From Planctomycetota bacterium (GTDB lineage: Bacteria > Planctomycetota > J058 > JAJDCQ01), in the NCBI GenBank assembly GCA_029260755.1, contig JAJDCQ010000168.1, positions 177,954 through 241,953 of the forward strand: a DNA stretch of 64,000 bases, in the 5' to 3' direction. Positions 55,040 to 63,830 of the stretch are shown here, piece after piece; positions within the stretch are counted from its first letter, which is position 1, and each line of letters begins with the position of its first letter. A program made the position numbers and the translations under genes. The notes beneath the pieces are model-generated. The model did not search any database. It was not told the origin of the DNA and saw only the letters and a program-made list of their open reading frames with translations.

Positions 55040-57916
55040 TCAGCGGCCCCGCTCGGCCGCTTCGATCGCCGCGCGCAGCTCGATCCGGCGTCCCGCCATC
55101 GCCTCGTCGAGCCCCTCGACGACGATCAGCTCGAGCGCGCGGCGCGCGGCGTCGATCGCGCCGCGCTCGAGCCAGGCGGTCGCGGTGGCGAGGAGGAAGT
55201 GCGCCGTCGAGCCGCGGCTGATCCTCCGCGCTCGGTGCAGCGCCCCCCGGGCCTTCCCGGCGCGGTCGTGGCGGATGTGGTGGATCGCGGCGAGCACGTC
55301 CGGCTCCGAGGTCGGCTTCGTCTTTCGATCTCGGATCAGCCGGATGACGCGCTCGACGATCGCGCCGTGCTCGCAGTCCCCCCCCTCGTCCGCGTCGTCG
55401 GCGAGGTCTCGGGCGACGATGTAGACGGAGAGCTCGATCAGCTCGTTCGTGGTCTGCTTCTCTCCGTGATGGAAGGTGCTGGCCGAGAGCTCGATCGGCG
55501 GCGCCTCGGTGAGCGCCGCGACCAGCACCTCGACCGCCTCCTCGTCGTCGGCCTGGCCGCCATGCTTCACCGAGCGCCGCAGCCACGCCCAGGGAACGCG
55601 CGTCAGGCGCTGCCGCAGAGGACGGTCGACCGAGCGGGCGCGCGCCCGGGCGATGAGCTCGTCGATCAGCTCTCCCATCGCCGCCTCGGCGGACGCATCG
55701 GTCGCCGGGCGGAAGGACGCGATGACCTCCGCGGCGAGCTCGGCTGCGCGTGCCTCGGCGGCGAGCGTCGCAGGATCCCAGAGCCGGGCCTCGCCGAGGA
55801 CGTCCGCGAGCCACGCGAGCACCCACGGCGGCGCGTCGCCCATCCGGCGCTCCCGCTCGAGGATCGAGGACACCAGGTCGACATGCTCGTGGAGGACGGC
55901 GCGGATCCTGGGCGCCCGCACGAGCGGGTCGACGATGAAGCTCCGGTTCTCGTCGCACCGCGCCACGAAGACGAGCGCCTCGAGGATGCACGCGGCGAGC
56001 ACCTCGTCGTCCCCGCGGCGCGCCTGCGCGCGCCATCGCGGGAGCCCGGAGCGGAGGAGGTACTCGAGGTTGCGCCCGTCGAGCTCGCGGACGCCCGAGC
56101 GCTGGAACCGCAGGGTCAGCTGGAACGCGCCGTCCGCCCGCTCGTCGGGGGTCTGGCCGGTCGACCTCTCCCGGATTCGCCGCTCCAGACCGGAGCGCGC
56201 CTCCTCGCCGATCGCGTCGTCGGGCGGCAGGAAGACCGCGGCGACGAGCATCAGCGCCTCGCGGGTCCGCCCACCCACCGTCGTCTCGTCGAGGTAGCCT
56301 CGCGTGGTCGCGAGCGCCTCGTCCGAGAGGGACGCGGTGTAGCCCCGGCCGACCCACGGCAGGACGCGGTCGAGGTCCGCCTCGAGCGCGTCGGCGCCCG
56401 AGTCGTCGCCCGAGCCGATCGGGCCGAGGATCGTCGTCTCGAGGCGCCGGCGCGCGATCATGGCCCGGATCGATGCGCGGCGTGCGCTCGTCTCCCGGTC
56501 AGCGGCGACGCCTGCGGCGTCGAGCGCCTCGACGACCGCGTCGAGGAGGCCGCGGGCGTCCTCGTTCTCCCACCGTGGCCGGGCATCGAGGACGTCGGAG
56601 AGGACGGCCGCGCCGTCGGGATCGTCGACGAGCGTCGGGCGGGCGGAGACGAGCCGGGCGAGTCGGGAGGCATCGGGATGGTCGGCGAAGAGGCGCGCGA
56701 GCAGGATCGGACCGTGCTCGCCGACGCGGTCGTGGGTCAGGAACGCGTGGAGCTGGCCCGGCGTGCCTCCCTCTTCCTCGACGAGCCCGGCGAGGCGATC
56801 GAGGAGCGCCAGCTCCTCGTCACGGACCGCGAGGAGGGCCGGTTTCGCGGCGAGGGATGCGCGCGCGGCGCTCGCCCGCTCGAGGGCCGTCGCGTCGCCG
56901 GCGGCGAGCGCGGCGAACGCCGCATCGAAGGCGACGGCGTGCGGATCGCGGAGGTCCTCGGCCATCCAGGAGCCGCCGAGGGCGAGGGCGGCGACGGCGG
57001 CCACGGCGAGCAGCGCGATGACGACCGCGGCGATCGCCGCCGGGCCGGGCCGGCCGGGCGCCGCCGGGAGGGCGACGGGTCGTTCGCCACGCAGCCAGCG
57101 CCGGAGGTCGTCCGCGAGCGCCTCGGCCGATGCGTAGCGATCGACCGCCCTGGTCGCGAGGGCGCGGAGGCAGATCGCGTCGAGCTCGGCGGGGAGGCCC
57201 GGGCGGTGCGTGCTCGGCGGCTCCGGGGCGTGCTCGATGCGGAGGAGGAGCACCTCGCGGACGTCCGCCGCGACGAACGGCGGGCGCCCGGCCAGGAGCG
57301 CGTAGAGGGTCGCGCCGAGGCCGTACACGTCCGCCGCCGGGCCGACGGCGTCCGGGTTCATCACCTGCTCGGGCGCCATGAACGACGGCGTCCCGACGCT
57401 CTCGCCCGACTGCGAGATCCGGGTGAGGGTCGCATCGAACCCGAGACCGAGGTCGAGGAGGCGAAGCCGGCCATCATCACCGAGGAGAACGTTCGCGGGC
57501 TTCACGTCGCGATGCACGATGCCCTCGGTGTGGACGAAGGCGAGCACGTCGGCGGCGGCGACGGCGATCCGGACGGCCTCGTCGGGCGGGAGCGAACCGT
57601 CCGCGTCGAGGCGTGCGGCGAGCGAGCGACCGGCGACGAGCTCCATCGCGGTGTAGAGGATGCCGTCCTGCTCGCCGATCGCGTGGACGGTGACGATCCC
57701 CGGGTGACGCAGGCGCGCGAGCAGCTCGGCCTCGCGCCGGAACCTCACGAGGTCGGACGGATCGAACGCGAGGTCGGTCCGGACGAGCTTGACCGCGTAG
57801 GCGGACCCGGTCCCGGTGTGGCGGGCCCGGTAGACGATGCCGAAGCCGCCGCGGCCGAGCTCGCGATCGAGGATGTAGGGCCCGAACCGATGGCCGGGCT
57901 GGACGCTGGCGCTCAA
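55040..57916 (-). CDS. Membrane Ser/Thr protein kinase with DLG motif
   Basis: Encodes 958 residues from a TTG with GGAG upstream. The kinase domain (about 13-275) has GRGGFGIVY, AVKLV and HRDVKPAN (135-142), but the DFG motif is DLG (155-157), a change often tolerated in active kinases. APE is intact (MAPEQ). One transmembrane helix lies at about 285-310, followed by about 640 residues of Arg/Ala/Glu-rich helical sequence, probably alpha-solenoid, with no recognised family. Divergent from the lipoprotein gene at 58054. Predicted cytoplasmic kinase with an external helical sensor. Confidence 0.87.
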   Translation of the reverse strand: MSASVQPGHRFGPYILDRELGRGGFGIVYRARHTGTGSAYAVKLVRTDLAFDPSDLVRFRREAELLARLRHPGIVTVHAIGEQDGILYTAMELVAGRSLAARLDADGSLPPDEAVRIAVAAADVLAFVHTEGIVHRDVKPANVLLGDDGRLRLLDLGLGFDATLTRISQSGESVGTPSFMAPEQVMNPDAVGPAADVYGLGATLYALLAGRPPFVAADVREVLLLRIEHAPEPPSTHRPGLPAELDAICLRALATRAVDRYASAEALADDLRRWLRGERPVALPAAPGRPGPAAIAAVVIALLAVAAVAALALGGSWMAEDLRDPHAVAFDAAFAALAAGDATALERASAARASLAAKPALLAVRDEELALLDRLAGLVEEEGGTPGQLHAFLTHDRVGEHGPILLARLFADHPDASRLARLVSARPTLVDDPDGAAVLSDVLDARPRWENEDARGLLDAVVEALDAAGVAADRETSARRASIRAMIARRRLETTILGPIGSGDDSGADALEADLDRVLPWVGRGYTASLSDEALATTRGYLDETTVGGRTREALMLVAAVFLPPDDAIGEEARSGLERRIRERSTGQTPDERADGAFQLTLRFQRSGVRELDGRNLEYLLRSGLPRWRAQARRGDDEVLAACILEALVFVARCDENRSFIVDPLVRAPRIRAVLHEHVDLVSSILERERRMGDAPPWVLAWLADVLGEARLWDPATLAAEARAAELAAEVIASFRPATDASAEAAMGELIDELIARARARSVDRPLRQRLTRVPWAWLRRSVKHGGQADDEEAVEVLVAALTEAPPIELSASTFHHGEKQTTNELIELSVYIVARDLADDADEGGDCEHGAIVERVIRLIRDRKTKPTSEPDVLAAIHHIRHDRAGKARGALHRARRISRGSTAHFLLATATAWLERGAIDAARRALELIVVEGLDEAMAGRRIELRAAIEAAERGR

Positions 57917-58053
57917 CGAGGATCTCCGGCCGGCGATGCGAGGCTCGCAGGATGGCAGCCCGGCGGGTCGAGGTCGAATCGCGGAGATCCCCGCCCGGCC
58001 TCGGCCGTCCCATCGCCCACGCGCCGGCCATCGTCCGCGCAGGAGGGGTCACC

Positions 58054-59289
58054 ATGTCGCGAGGAGTCCACCGACCAGGCAGGGCGGGCATGGCGTTGCT
58101 CGCCTCGGTCGCCGCGCTCACGGGCTGCTCCTCGGACGCGCCGCCCGCGCCGTCGGGCGGCGACGCCGAGACCGGCCTCGTCGCCGGCGAGGCGACGGAT
58201 GCCGAGGTCGAGCCGACGCGGGCGCTCGAGACCGTCCGCACCTGGGGCGACCTGATCGCCGGCGAGCCGGTCCTTCTGACGAACGGCGGCCAGGCGTGGC
58301 TCGGGATCGAGGCGACCGAGGTCGTCCGCGGCGCGCCCGTCCTCGTCTACTGCCTCGTCGAGGGCGGCGACGCGGGCGCGGTGCCCGACGTCGATCACGA
58401 TGACCGCCTCGGTCCGTTCCGGCTCGTCGTCCGCCGTCCGGGACGCGCCGAGGAGCGGCGCAAGCAGGCGCAGCAGCTCCTCGAGCTGTATGCCGGGAGG
58501 TGGCGCCTCTTCGCGCGGTCGGTCGTCGTCGACGAGGTCGGTCGCGTCGAGGTCGAGGTGCACCGCGCGCCAGTGCTCGCCGGCGACGGACGTCGCTGCG
58601 GGCCGGAGTCGCTCGAGGACGCGCCGCTCGGCGATCCCATCCTCGCGACGAGCCTGCTCGGGCGGGCGGGCCTTCATCATCCGTTTCTCTCGCTCCGTCG
58701 TCCCCTCACCGAGAAGGCCACGCTCGAGCGGGCGGTGCCCGGCGAGGAGCCGACCGCCGCGGCGTACCTGGCCGTCACCGGTCACGGCCACGACCCGGTG
58801 ATCCCGCGATGGGAGGGGGACCGTCCGATCTTCGTCGGCGACGCCCCGCGCCCCGGCTGGGAGTCGCTGCCGACGGCGATCCCCGCCCGGCCCGCGCCAG
58901 GGCTCGACGCGCGCCTCGAGGGCGACGCGACGATCCTCATCACCTCGGAGCGCGAGCTCGTCCTCTCCGAGGCGCGCGAGCACTGGATCGCCCGCTACTG
59001 GGTCGACGGTCGCGCCTTCGTCCCCGATCCGGAGCAGGTCGCGAAGGAGGAGTGGGGCCACGGCGGCGGTCTGTTCGGAACGGCTCGGCGGATCCGGCTC
59101 ACCCTCGACCTCGACGCCGAGGCGCTCGGCGCGGAGCCGGGCGACGTGGTGACGGTCGAGCTTCTCTACTGCGGCGGCTGGGAGCACGCCGAGCTCGAGA
59201 GGGCGGAGAAGATGCTCGAGCGCGCGCAGCTCGAGGCGGAGCTCGAGACGCCGCTCCTCGCCCCGCGCGTCGAGATGATCGCGCGCTGA
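58054..59289 (+). CDS. Hypothetical lipoprotein
   Basis: Encodes 411 residues. The ATG at 58054 has a strong AGGAGGGG site 5 nt upstream; a longer frame begins at 57952. The signal peptide ends in ALTGC (Cys25), followed by SSDAPPAPSGG, typical of a lipid-anchored protein. The mature part (TWGDLIAGEPVLLTNGG and later ILITSERELVLSE) is mixed alpha/beta, with no family recognised. It ends with a charged helical tail. Its stop lies inside a palindrome shared with the convergent SnoaL-like gene. Confidence 0.8.
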   Translation: MSRGVHRPGRAGMALLASVAALTGCSSDAPPAPSGGDAETGLVAGEATDAEVEPTRALETVRTWGDLIAGEPVLLTNGGQAWLGIEATEVVRGAPVLVYCLVEGGDAGAVPDVDHDDRLGPFRLVVRRPGRAEERRKQAQQLLELYAGRWRLFARSVVVDEVGRVEVEVHRAPVLAGDGRRCGPESLEDAPLGDPILATSLLGRAGLHHPFLSLRRPLTEKATLERAVPGEEPTAAAYLAVTGHGHDPVIPRWEGDRPIFVGDAPRPGWESLPTAIPARPAPGLDARLEGDATILITSERELVLSEAREHWIARYWVDGRAFVPDPEQVAKEEWGHGGGLFGTARRIRLTLDLDAEALGAEPGDVVTVELLYCGGWEHAELERAEKMLERAQLEAELETPLLAPRVEMIAR

Positions 59290-59303
59290 GCGCCGCTGCT
59301 CAG
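59286..59303. terminator. Palindrome containing both stop codons of convergent genes
   Basis: CTGAGC (59286-59291) and GCTCAG (59298-59303) are exact inverted copies separated by 6 nt. The left arm contains the TGA of the lipoprotein gene and the right arm the TGA of the opposing gene. May act as a bidirectional terminator, but the stem is only 6 bp. Confidence 0.35.
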
Positions 59304-59725
59304 GCGAGCTTCTCGCCGGCGAGGAGCCGCCCCATCGCGTCGGCGGGGAGGAGCCCGGCCTGCGCGAAGAGATCGACGAAGTTCCAGTGGTCGTGCGCCT
59401 CGCGGACCTTCCCGTCGGCGACGCGCCAGGCGATCGCGCCCTGGGTGGCGATCGGGTCGCCCGTTCGCGACGTGCGGGCGGTCAGCTTCAGGACGGCGAA
59501 GACCCACTCGCCCTCGCTGACGGCGCGCTCCACCGTGAACGCGAGGTCCGAGAGCTGCGCGGACATCGCGGCGTGGAAGGCGCGGAACCCGGCCGGGTCG
59601 GTCGCCGGTCCCGCGGCCAGACCTTTGGTCGTGCCGTCGGGGACGAAGAGCTCGTCGATCGCGGACGCGTCCTGCTCGGTCCAGACGCGGCGGAACCAGG
59701 TCTCGACGAGCTCTCGGTGGCTCAT
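59300..59725 (-). CDS. SnoaL-like / ester cyclase family protein (NTF2 fold)
   Basis: Encodes 141 residues. The ATG at 59725 has GGAGGAGG upstream; the frame extends further up, but no better start is seen. The NTF2-like fold pattern is visible: LVETWFRRVWTEQDASAIDELF at the start, an aspartate/phenylalanine-rich middle and GAIAWRVADGKVREAHDHW near the end. Members include polyketide cyclases and many uncharacterised small enzymes or ligand-binding proteins; the substrate cannot be inferred. Cytoplasmic. Confidence 0.82.
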   Translation of the reverse strand: MSHRELVETWFRRVWTEQDASAIDELFVPDGTTKGLAAGPATDPAGFRAFHAAMSAQLSDLAFTVERAVSEGEWVFAVLKLTARTSRTGDPIATQGAIAWRVADGKVREAHDHWNFVDLFAQAGLLPADAMGRLLAGEKLA

Positions 59726-59801
59726 GGCGGCCTCCTCCGGGGGCGGTCGGCCCGCGCGAGAGCGCGGGCGCGAGGCGATCGGTATCCTGCCAGAGAGCAC
59801 G

Positions 59802-61829
59802 ATGCCCGGCCAGCCGACCAACCCCGCCGACCGCGATCCGAGGAACCTCACCCCGAGCCCGTTCGGGTCGCACATCGGCGCCGGCGGGCCTCCGGCGAGT
59901 CATCCGGGCGTGCCGCCGTCCGGGGCCTCGCGAGCGCCGACCGTCGGTCCGGCGAGCTCGGCGCTCGGGCGTCCGCCGCCGCCGCCCGAGGTGGCCGCCG
60001 CCCTCGCGCGGGGCGCCCGCCGGATCGGACGTCACGTCGTCCTCGGGCAGCTCGGCCGCGGCGCGATGGGCGTCGTCCATCGGGCGTGGGATCCCGACCT
60101 GCGCCGCGAGGTGGCGATCAAGATCCTCCTGGATCAACGCGGGTCCGACACGACGGCGCGCGAGCGGTTCGTCCGCGAGGCGCAGGCGGTCGCGCGGCTC
60201 GAGCACCGGGCGATCGTCGCCCTGCACGAGGTCGGCGTCGATGACGGCAAGCCCTACCTCGTCCTCGAGCTCGTGCGAGGCGAGACGCTCGAACGGAAGC
60301 TGGCGACCCGCGCCCTGTCGGCCCGGCAGGTGGTCGAGGTGACCGCCGAGGTCGCCCGGGCGCTCCAGCACGCGCACGACCTCGGGATCGTCCACCGCGA
60401 CGTGAAGCCCTCGAACGTGATGCTGCGCGCCGACGGCCAGCCGCTCGTGATGGACTTCGGCGTCGCGAGCGACGAGGGCGCGCAGCAGCAGCTCACGATG
60501 ACGGGGCAGATCCTCGGGACGCCGGCGTTCATGGCGCCCGAGCAGGCGGGCGAGGAGCGCGTTCGCCCGGGCCCGGCGACCGACGTCTACGCCCTCGGCG
60601 CGCTCCTCTACCTCGGCCTGACGGGGGAGCCGCCGTTCGCGGCGAGCGACCCGTTCGGGATGCTCAAGCACGTCCTCTTCGATCGACCCATCCCCCCGCG
60701 GCGGATCGACCGGACCATCCCGAAGGAGCTCGAGCGCACGATCCTGACCTGCCTCGAGAAGGACCCCGCCGACCGGATCGAGAGCGCGGAGGAGCTCGCC
60801 GAGATCCTCGACGACCTGATCGCTTCGGGCCGTCTGGCGACCGGCCGCCCGGCGAAGAAGGCGCCCCCCGCGCGCCGGTCACCCCTCCTGGCCATCGCGG
60901 GAATCGCCGCCCTCGCGATTGCCGCGGGAGTGACCGCCTTCGCGATCGTGAGCCGTCGAGAGGCCCCATCGACTCCCACGTCCAACGTCGCGTCCAACTC
61001 CGTGCCCGTGCCCGTGCCCGTGCCCGTGCCCGAGGCCGAGGCCGAGTCCGAGTCCGAGACCCCCGAGACCCCCGAGACCGCCGAGACCCCCGAGACCCCC
61101 GAGACCCCCGAAGCCCCCCCCGCCCCCGCGACCGGCACCGCCGCCGAGATCCGCCGGCTCATGAAGGAGGCGCACCAGGCCCGGCGCGCCCGGCAGAACG
61201 CCCGGGCGATCGAGCTGTTCGACCGGATCCTCGAGCTCGATCCCGAGTCGTCGTCCGGCTGGGAACGCCGCGGCCTCGCGAAGATCGCCGCCGACGACTT
61301 CGCCGGAGCGGTCCTCGATCTCGAGATCTCGACGCGGCTCGCGCCCGACCGAGGATCGACCTGGGGCGGCCTCGGCTACGCCCGCTACCTCACCGGCGAC
61401 CTGGAGCAGTCGCTCGTCGACCTGGGCCGCGCGACCGAGCTGGCGCCCGACGAGCCGCGCTGGTGGGTCTGGCTCGGCGACGTCCGGCGCAAGCGAGAGG
61501 ATTACGTCGAGGGCATCGCCTGCTACACGCACGCGGTCGAGCTGGACCCGGAGAACGCGGGAGCCTTCCGTCGTCGCGGCGTCTGTCGCCAGCGATCGGG
61601 CGACCTCGACGGCGCGTTCGACGACTTCTCCCGCGGGATCGAGCTCGCGCCGAAGGTGTCGACCGGCTGGGGCGACCGCGGGCTCGTTCGCCACGCCCGC
61701 GGCGACCGAGACGGAGCGCTCGCCGACTTCCGGGAGTACTTCGCGCGTCGACCTCGTCCGACCAACGCGGTCATGAGCGAGGTCCGCGCCGCGATGGCCG
61801 AGCTCGGCGTCTCGCCGGACGGGAGCTGA
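59802..61829 (+). CDS. Membrane Ser/Thr protein kinase with TPR tail
   Basis: Encodes 675 residues. A Pro-rich N-terminus (1-70) precedes a complete kinase domain (about 75-335): GRGAMGVVH, VAIKIL, HRDVKPSN, MDFGVA, FMAPEQ. One transmembrane helix lies at about 363-385. The linker after it is low complexity (VP, EA, SE and TPE repeats). About five TPR units follow (about 460-640). Closest visible relative in the window is the frameshifted kinase at 45100, with which it shares RPGPxTDV(W/Y)ALGA. The TGA stop lies in a palindrome shared with the convergent TetR gene. Confidence 0.9.
   Translation: MPGQPTNPADRDPRNLTPSPFGSHIGAGGPPASHPGVPPSGASRAPTVGPASSALGRPPPPPEVAAALARGARRIGRHVVLGQLGRGAMGVVHRAWDPDLRREVAIKILLDQRGSDTTARERFVREAQAVARLEHRAIVALHEVGVDDGKPYLVLELVRGETLERKLATRALSARQVVEVTAEVARALQHAHDLGIVHRDVKPSNVMLRADGQPLVMDFGVASDEGAQQQLTMTGQILGTPAFMAPEQAGEERVRPGPATDVYALGALLYLGLTGEPPFAASDPFGMLKHVLFDRPIPPRRIDRTIPKELERTILTCLEKDPADRIESAEELAEILDDLIASGRLATGRPAKKAPPARRSPLLAIAGIAALAIAAGVTAFAIVSRREAPSTPTSNVASNSVPVPVPVPVPEAEAESESETPETPETAETPETPETPEAPPAPATGTAAEIRRLMKEAHQARRARQNARAIELFDRILELDPESSSGWERRGLAKIAADDFAGAVLDLEISTRLAPDRGSTWGGLGYARYLTGDLEQSLVDLGRATELAPDEPRWWVWLGDVRRKREDYVEGIACYTHAVELDPENAGAFRRRGVCRQRSGDLDGAFDDFSRGIELAPKVSTGWGDRGLVRHARGDRDGALADFREYFARRPRPTNAVMSEVRAAMAELGVSPDGS
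61001..61117 (+). repeat. Coding microsatellite in the kinase linker
   Basis: GTGCCC four to five times, GAGGCC and GAGTCC twice each, then nine-base GAGACCCCC-type units about six times. It encodes Val-Pro, Glu-Ala, Glu-Ser and Thr-Pro-Glu repeats. All units are multiples of three, so length change would keep the frame. Confidence 0.8.
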
Positions 61830-61848
61830 CGCGCGCCCGGCGCGTCAG
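61826..61848. terminator. 9-bp palindrome containing both stop codons of convergent genes
   Basis: CTGACGCGC (61826-61834) and GCGCGTCAG (61840-61848) pair perfectly around a 5-nt loop. The TGA of the kinase gene and the TGA of the opposing TetR gene lie in the two arms. Probable bidirectional terminator. Confidence 0.55.
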
Positions 61849-62414
61849 ACGCCGAGCAGCTTTCGCAGGACGCGACCCGACGCCTCGAGCGGCTCCGTGC
61901 TCCGCTGAACGCGCGCGAGGAGGAGCGCCCCCTCGATCGTCGAGAGGATGGCGAGGCCCATGTCGTTCGCGGCGTCGCCCTCGAGGCCGACGCCGTGGGC
62001 GAACCGCGTCGCGAGCTCCTGCCAGGCGCCGTACACCTCGAGGGCCGCCTCGCGGACCGGCGCGCTGGTGGCGGCGGCCTCGAGCGCCACCGTCGCGACC
62101 GGGCATCCGAGCTCGAAGTCGCTCGCCCGGAGCTGCTCGGCGAAGTAGCCGAGGAGGGCGTCGAGCGCATCGCCGACCGAACGGGCGCCCTCGAGCGCGG
62201 TGGCCAGCTCGCCGCGCGTTCGGCGCCCGACCTCGACGAGCGCGCGCGCGGCGATCTCCTCCTTGCCGCCGGGGAAGTGGAAGTAGAGCGAGCCCCGCGG
62301 CGCGTCGGCCTCCTTCACGATCTGGGCGAGGCCGGTGCCGTGGTAGCCCTGCCGGGCGAGGAGGTGGCCCGTCGCCTCGAGGATGCGCGCCTTGCTCCGC
62401 TCGCCCTTCTTCAC
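61845..62414 (-). CDS. TetR family transcriptional regulator
   Basis: Encodes 189 residues from the GTG at 62414, which overlaps the stop of the upstream gene (GTGA); the frame extends upstream through non-TetR sequence, so this start is preferred. The N-terminal HTH is clear: RSKARILEATGHLLARQGYHGTGLAQIV followed by GSLYFHFPGGKEEI. The C-terminal ligand-binding domain has LGCPVATVALEA and resembles the YxaF/LmrA-like branch of TetR regulators. Likely represses its own operon with the old-yellow-enzyme gene and responds to an electrophile or other small molecule. Confidence 0.9.
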   Translation of the reverse strand: MKKGERSKARILEATGHLLARQGYHGTGLAQIVKEADAPRGSLYFHFPGGKEEIAARALVEVGRRTRGELATALEGARSVGDALDALLGYFAEQLRASDFELGCPVATVALEAAATSAPVREAALEVYGAWQELATRFAHGVGLEGDAANDMGLAILSTIEGALLLARVQRSTEPLEASGRVLRKLLGV

Positions 62415-63745
62415 GCCGTCGCTCCGGCGACCGGTGCGGCGCGACGTCGGGGGAGGATCAGCCGGAGCGGGTTGACGGCGTAGGTGCCGAGGAAGCCGAC
62501 GACGAGCGACCACCACGCCGACAGGCGCGGGTCGGGCTCGCGTCCGACCGCCATCCGGTCGAGCTGGCGGCGATACCAGGACGCCTCGGCGCCCGAGTCG
62601 AGCTCTCGGAGCGCCCGCCAGCCGAGCGCCAGCGACCCGATCCGCATGGCGCCCTCGGCGCCGCCCTCGAGGATCCGCCGCGGGAGGTCGGGCTCGACGA
62701 TCATCGGCCGCCCCAGCCCGACGACGTCGATCTCGCCGGCGGCGACGGCGTCCTCCATGACCGACGTCGTCCGGAAGCCGCCGGTCAGCATCACCGGCAG
62801 CGTCGCGACCGCGCGGACGCGCCTCGCGAAGTCGAGGAAGAACACCTCACGCGCCTTGGTGCTCTCGGAGACCGTCGCGTCGTCGCGGCCCTCGAACATC
62901 TTCGGGCTCTCGTAGCTGCCGCCGCTCACCTCCAGGAGGTCGATCCCCTCGGCGTCGAGGGCGGCGATCACCTCGAGGCTCTCCTCGAACGAGAAGCCGC
63001 CCCGCTGGAAGTCGGCCGAGTTGAGCTTCACCGCGATCGGGAAGTCCTGGCCGACCTCGCGCCGCGTCGCCCGGACGATCTCGAGGAGGAAGCGCCGACG
63101 GCGCTCGGCATCGCCACCCCAGCCGTCGTCGCGAACGTTGGCGAGCGGCGAGAGGAACTGGCTGACGAGATACCCGTGGGCGCCATGGATCTCGACGCCG
63201 GCGAACCCGGCATCGCGGACGCGCCGAGCCGTCGCCGCGTAGCCCGCGATGATCGCCAGGATCTCACGCTCCTCGAGGGCGCGAGGCGGAGCGAACAGCC
63301 GCTTCGCGCTCATGGCGAGCGGGACGGCGCTCGGAGCGACGCTCTGGCTCGCGATCCGCAGCGGCGTCTGGCGGCCGGCATGGTTGATCTGCACGAAGAC
63401 GGGCGTGCCGCCGGCCTGGCCCGCCTCGGCCCAGCGGCGGAGCCCGGGGATCGCGTCGTCCGACTCGATGAGGACGTTGCCCGGAGCCTCCATCCCGCCC
63501 CGATCGAAGAAGACGTTGCCCGTGATGAGCATCCCGGCGCCGCCCTGGCCCCAGCGCTCCCACAGACGGATCAACCGATCGGTCGGAGCGCCGGTTGCCC
63601 GATCGCCGAGCATCTCGGAGAGGGCGGCCTTGGCGAAGCGGTTCGAGAACGTGAGACCGCTGCGAAGGGTGAGCGGCCGGGCGAGGTGGGTCGTGATGGT
63701 CTTGGTCTCGGTCTTGGTCGTCGTGGCGTCCGCGGTCGTCGTCAT
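62411..63745 (-). CDS. Old yellow enzyme family NADH:flavin oxidoreductase
   Basis: Encodes 444 residues from the ATG at 63745. After a Thr-rich N-terminal 20 residues the FMN barrel begins (LTLRSGLTFSNRFAKAALSE). Typical motifs are QINHAGRQ and EIHGAHGYLVSQFLSP, with the substrate-binding His pair in HGAHGY; LTGGFRT and VGLGRPMI lie in the phosphate-binding part. The C-terminus (about 415-440) adds a hydrophobic WWSLVVGFLGTYAVNPLRLIL followed by Arg residues, possibly a membrane anchor. The family reduces activated alkenes and other electrophiles with NAD(P)H. It forms a coupled two-gene operon with the TetR gene. Confidence 0.9.
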   Translation of the reverse strand: MTTTADATTTKTETKTITTHLARPLTLRSGLTFSNRFAKAALSEMLGDRATGAPTDRLIRLWERWGQGGAGMLITGNVFFDRGGMEAPGNVLIESDDAIPGLRRWAEAGQAGGTPVFVQINHAGRQTPLRIASQSVAPSAVPLAMSAKRLFAPPRALEEREILAIIAGYAATARRVRDAGFAGVEIHGAHGYLVSQFLSPLANVRDDGWGGDAERRRRFLLEIVRATRREVGQDFPIAVKLNSADFQRGGFSFEESLEVIAALDAEGIDLLEVSGGSYESPKMFEGRDDATVSESTKAREVFFLDFARRVRAVATLPVMLTGGFRTTSVMEDAVAAGEIDVVGLGRPMIVEPDLPRRILEGGAEGAMRIGSLALGWRALRELDSGAEASWYRRQLDRMAVGREPDPRLSAWWSLVVGFLGTYAVNPLRLILPRRRAAPVAGATA

Positions 63746-63769
63746 CGGTCGGGGCTCCTCGGCGCTCGG

Positions 63770-63797
63770 AATATGATGATCGTTCTAGCACCGTCAA
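63770..63797 (-). promoter_or_regulatory. Promoter of the oxidoreductase/TetR operon with candidate operators
   Basis: On the minus strand TTGACG (63797-63792), a 16-nt spacer and CATATT (63775-63770). The related sequences GAACGATC and GAACGGTCGA, about 28 bp apart (63778-63815), overlap and flank the -35 box and are candidate TetR operators; they are direct rather than inverted copies. Confidence 0.55.
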
Positions 63798-63830
63798 GAA
63801 TATATCGACCGTTCCATTATCTGTCCAGCC

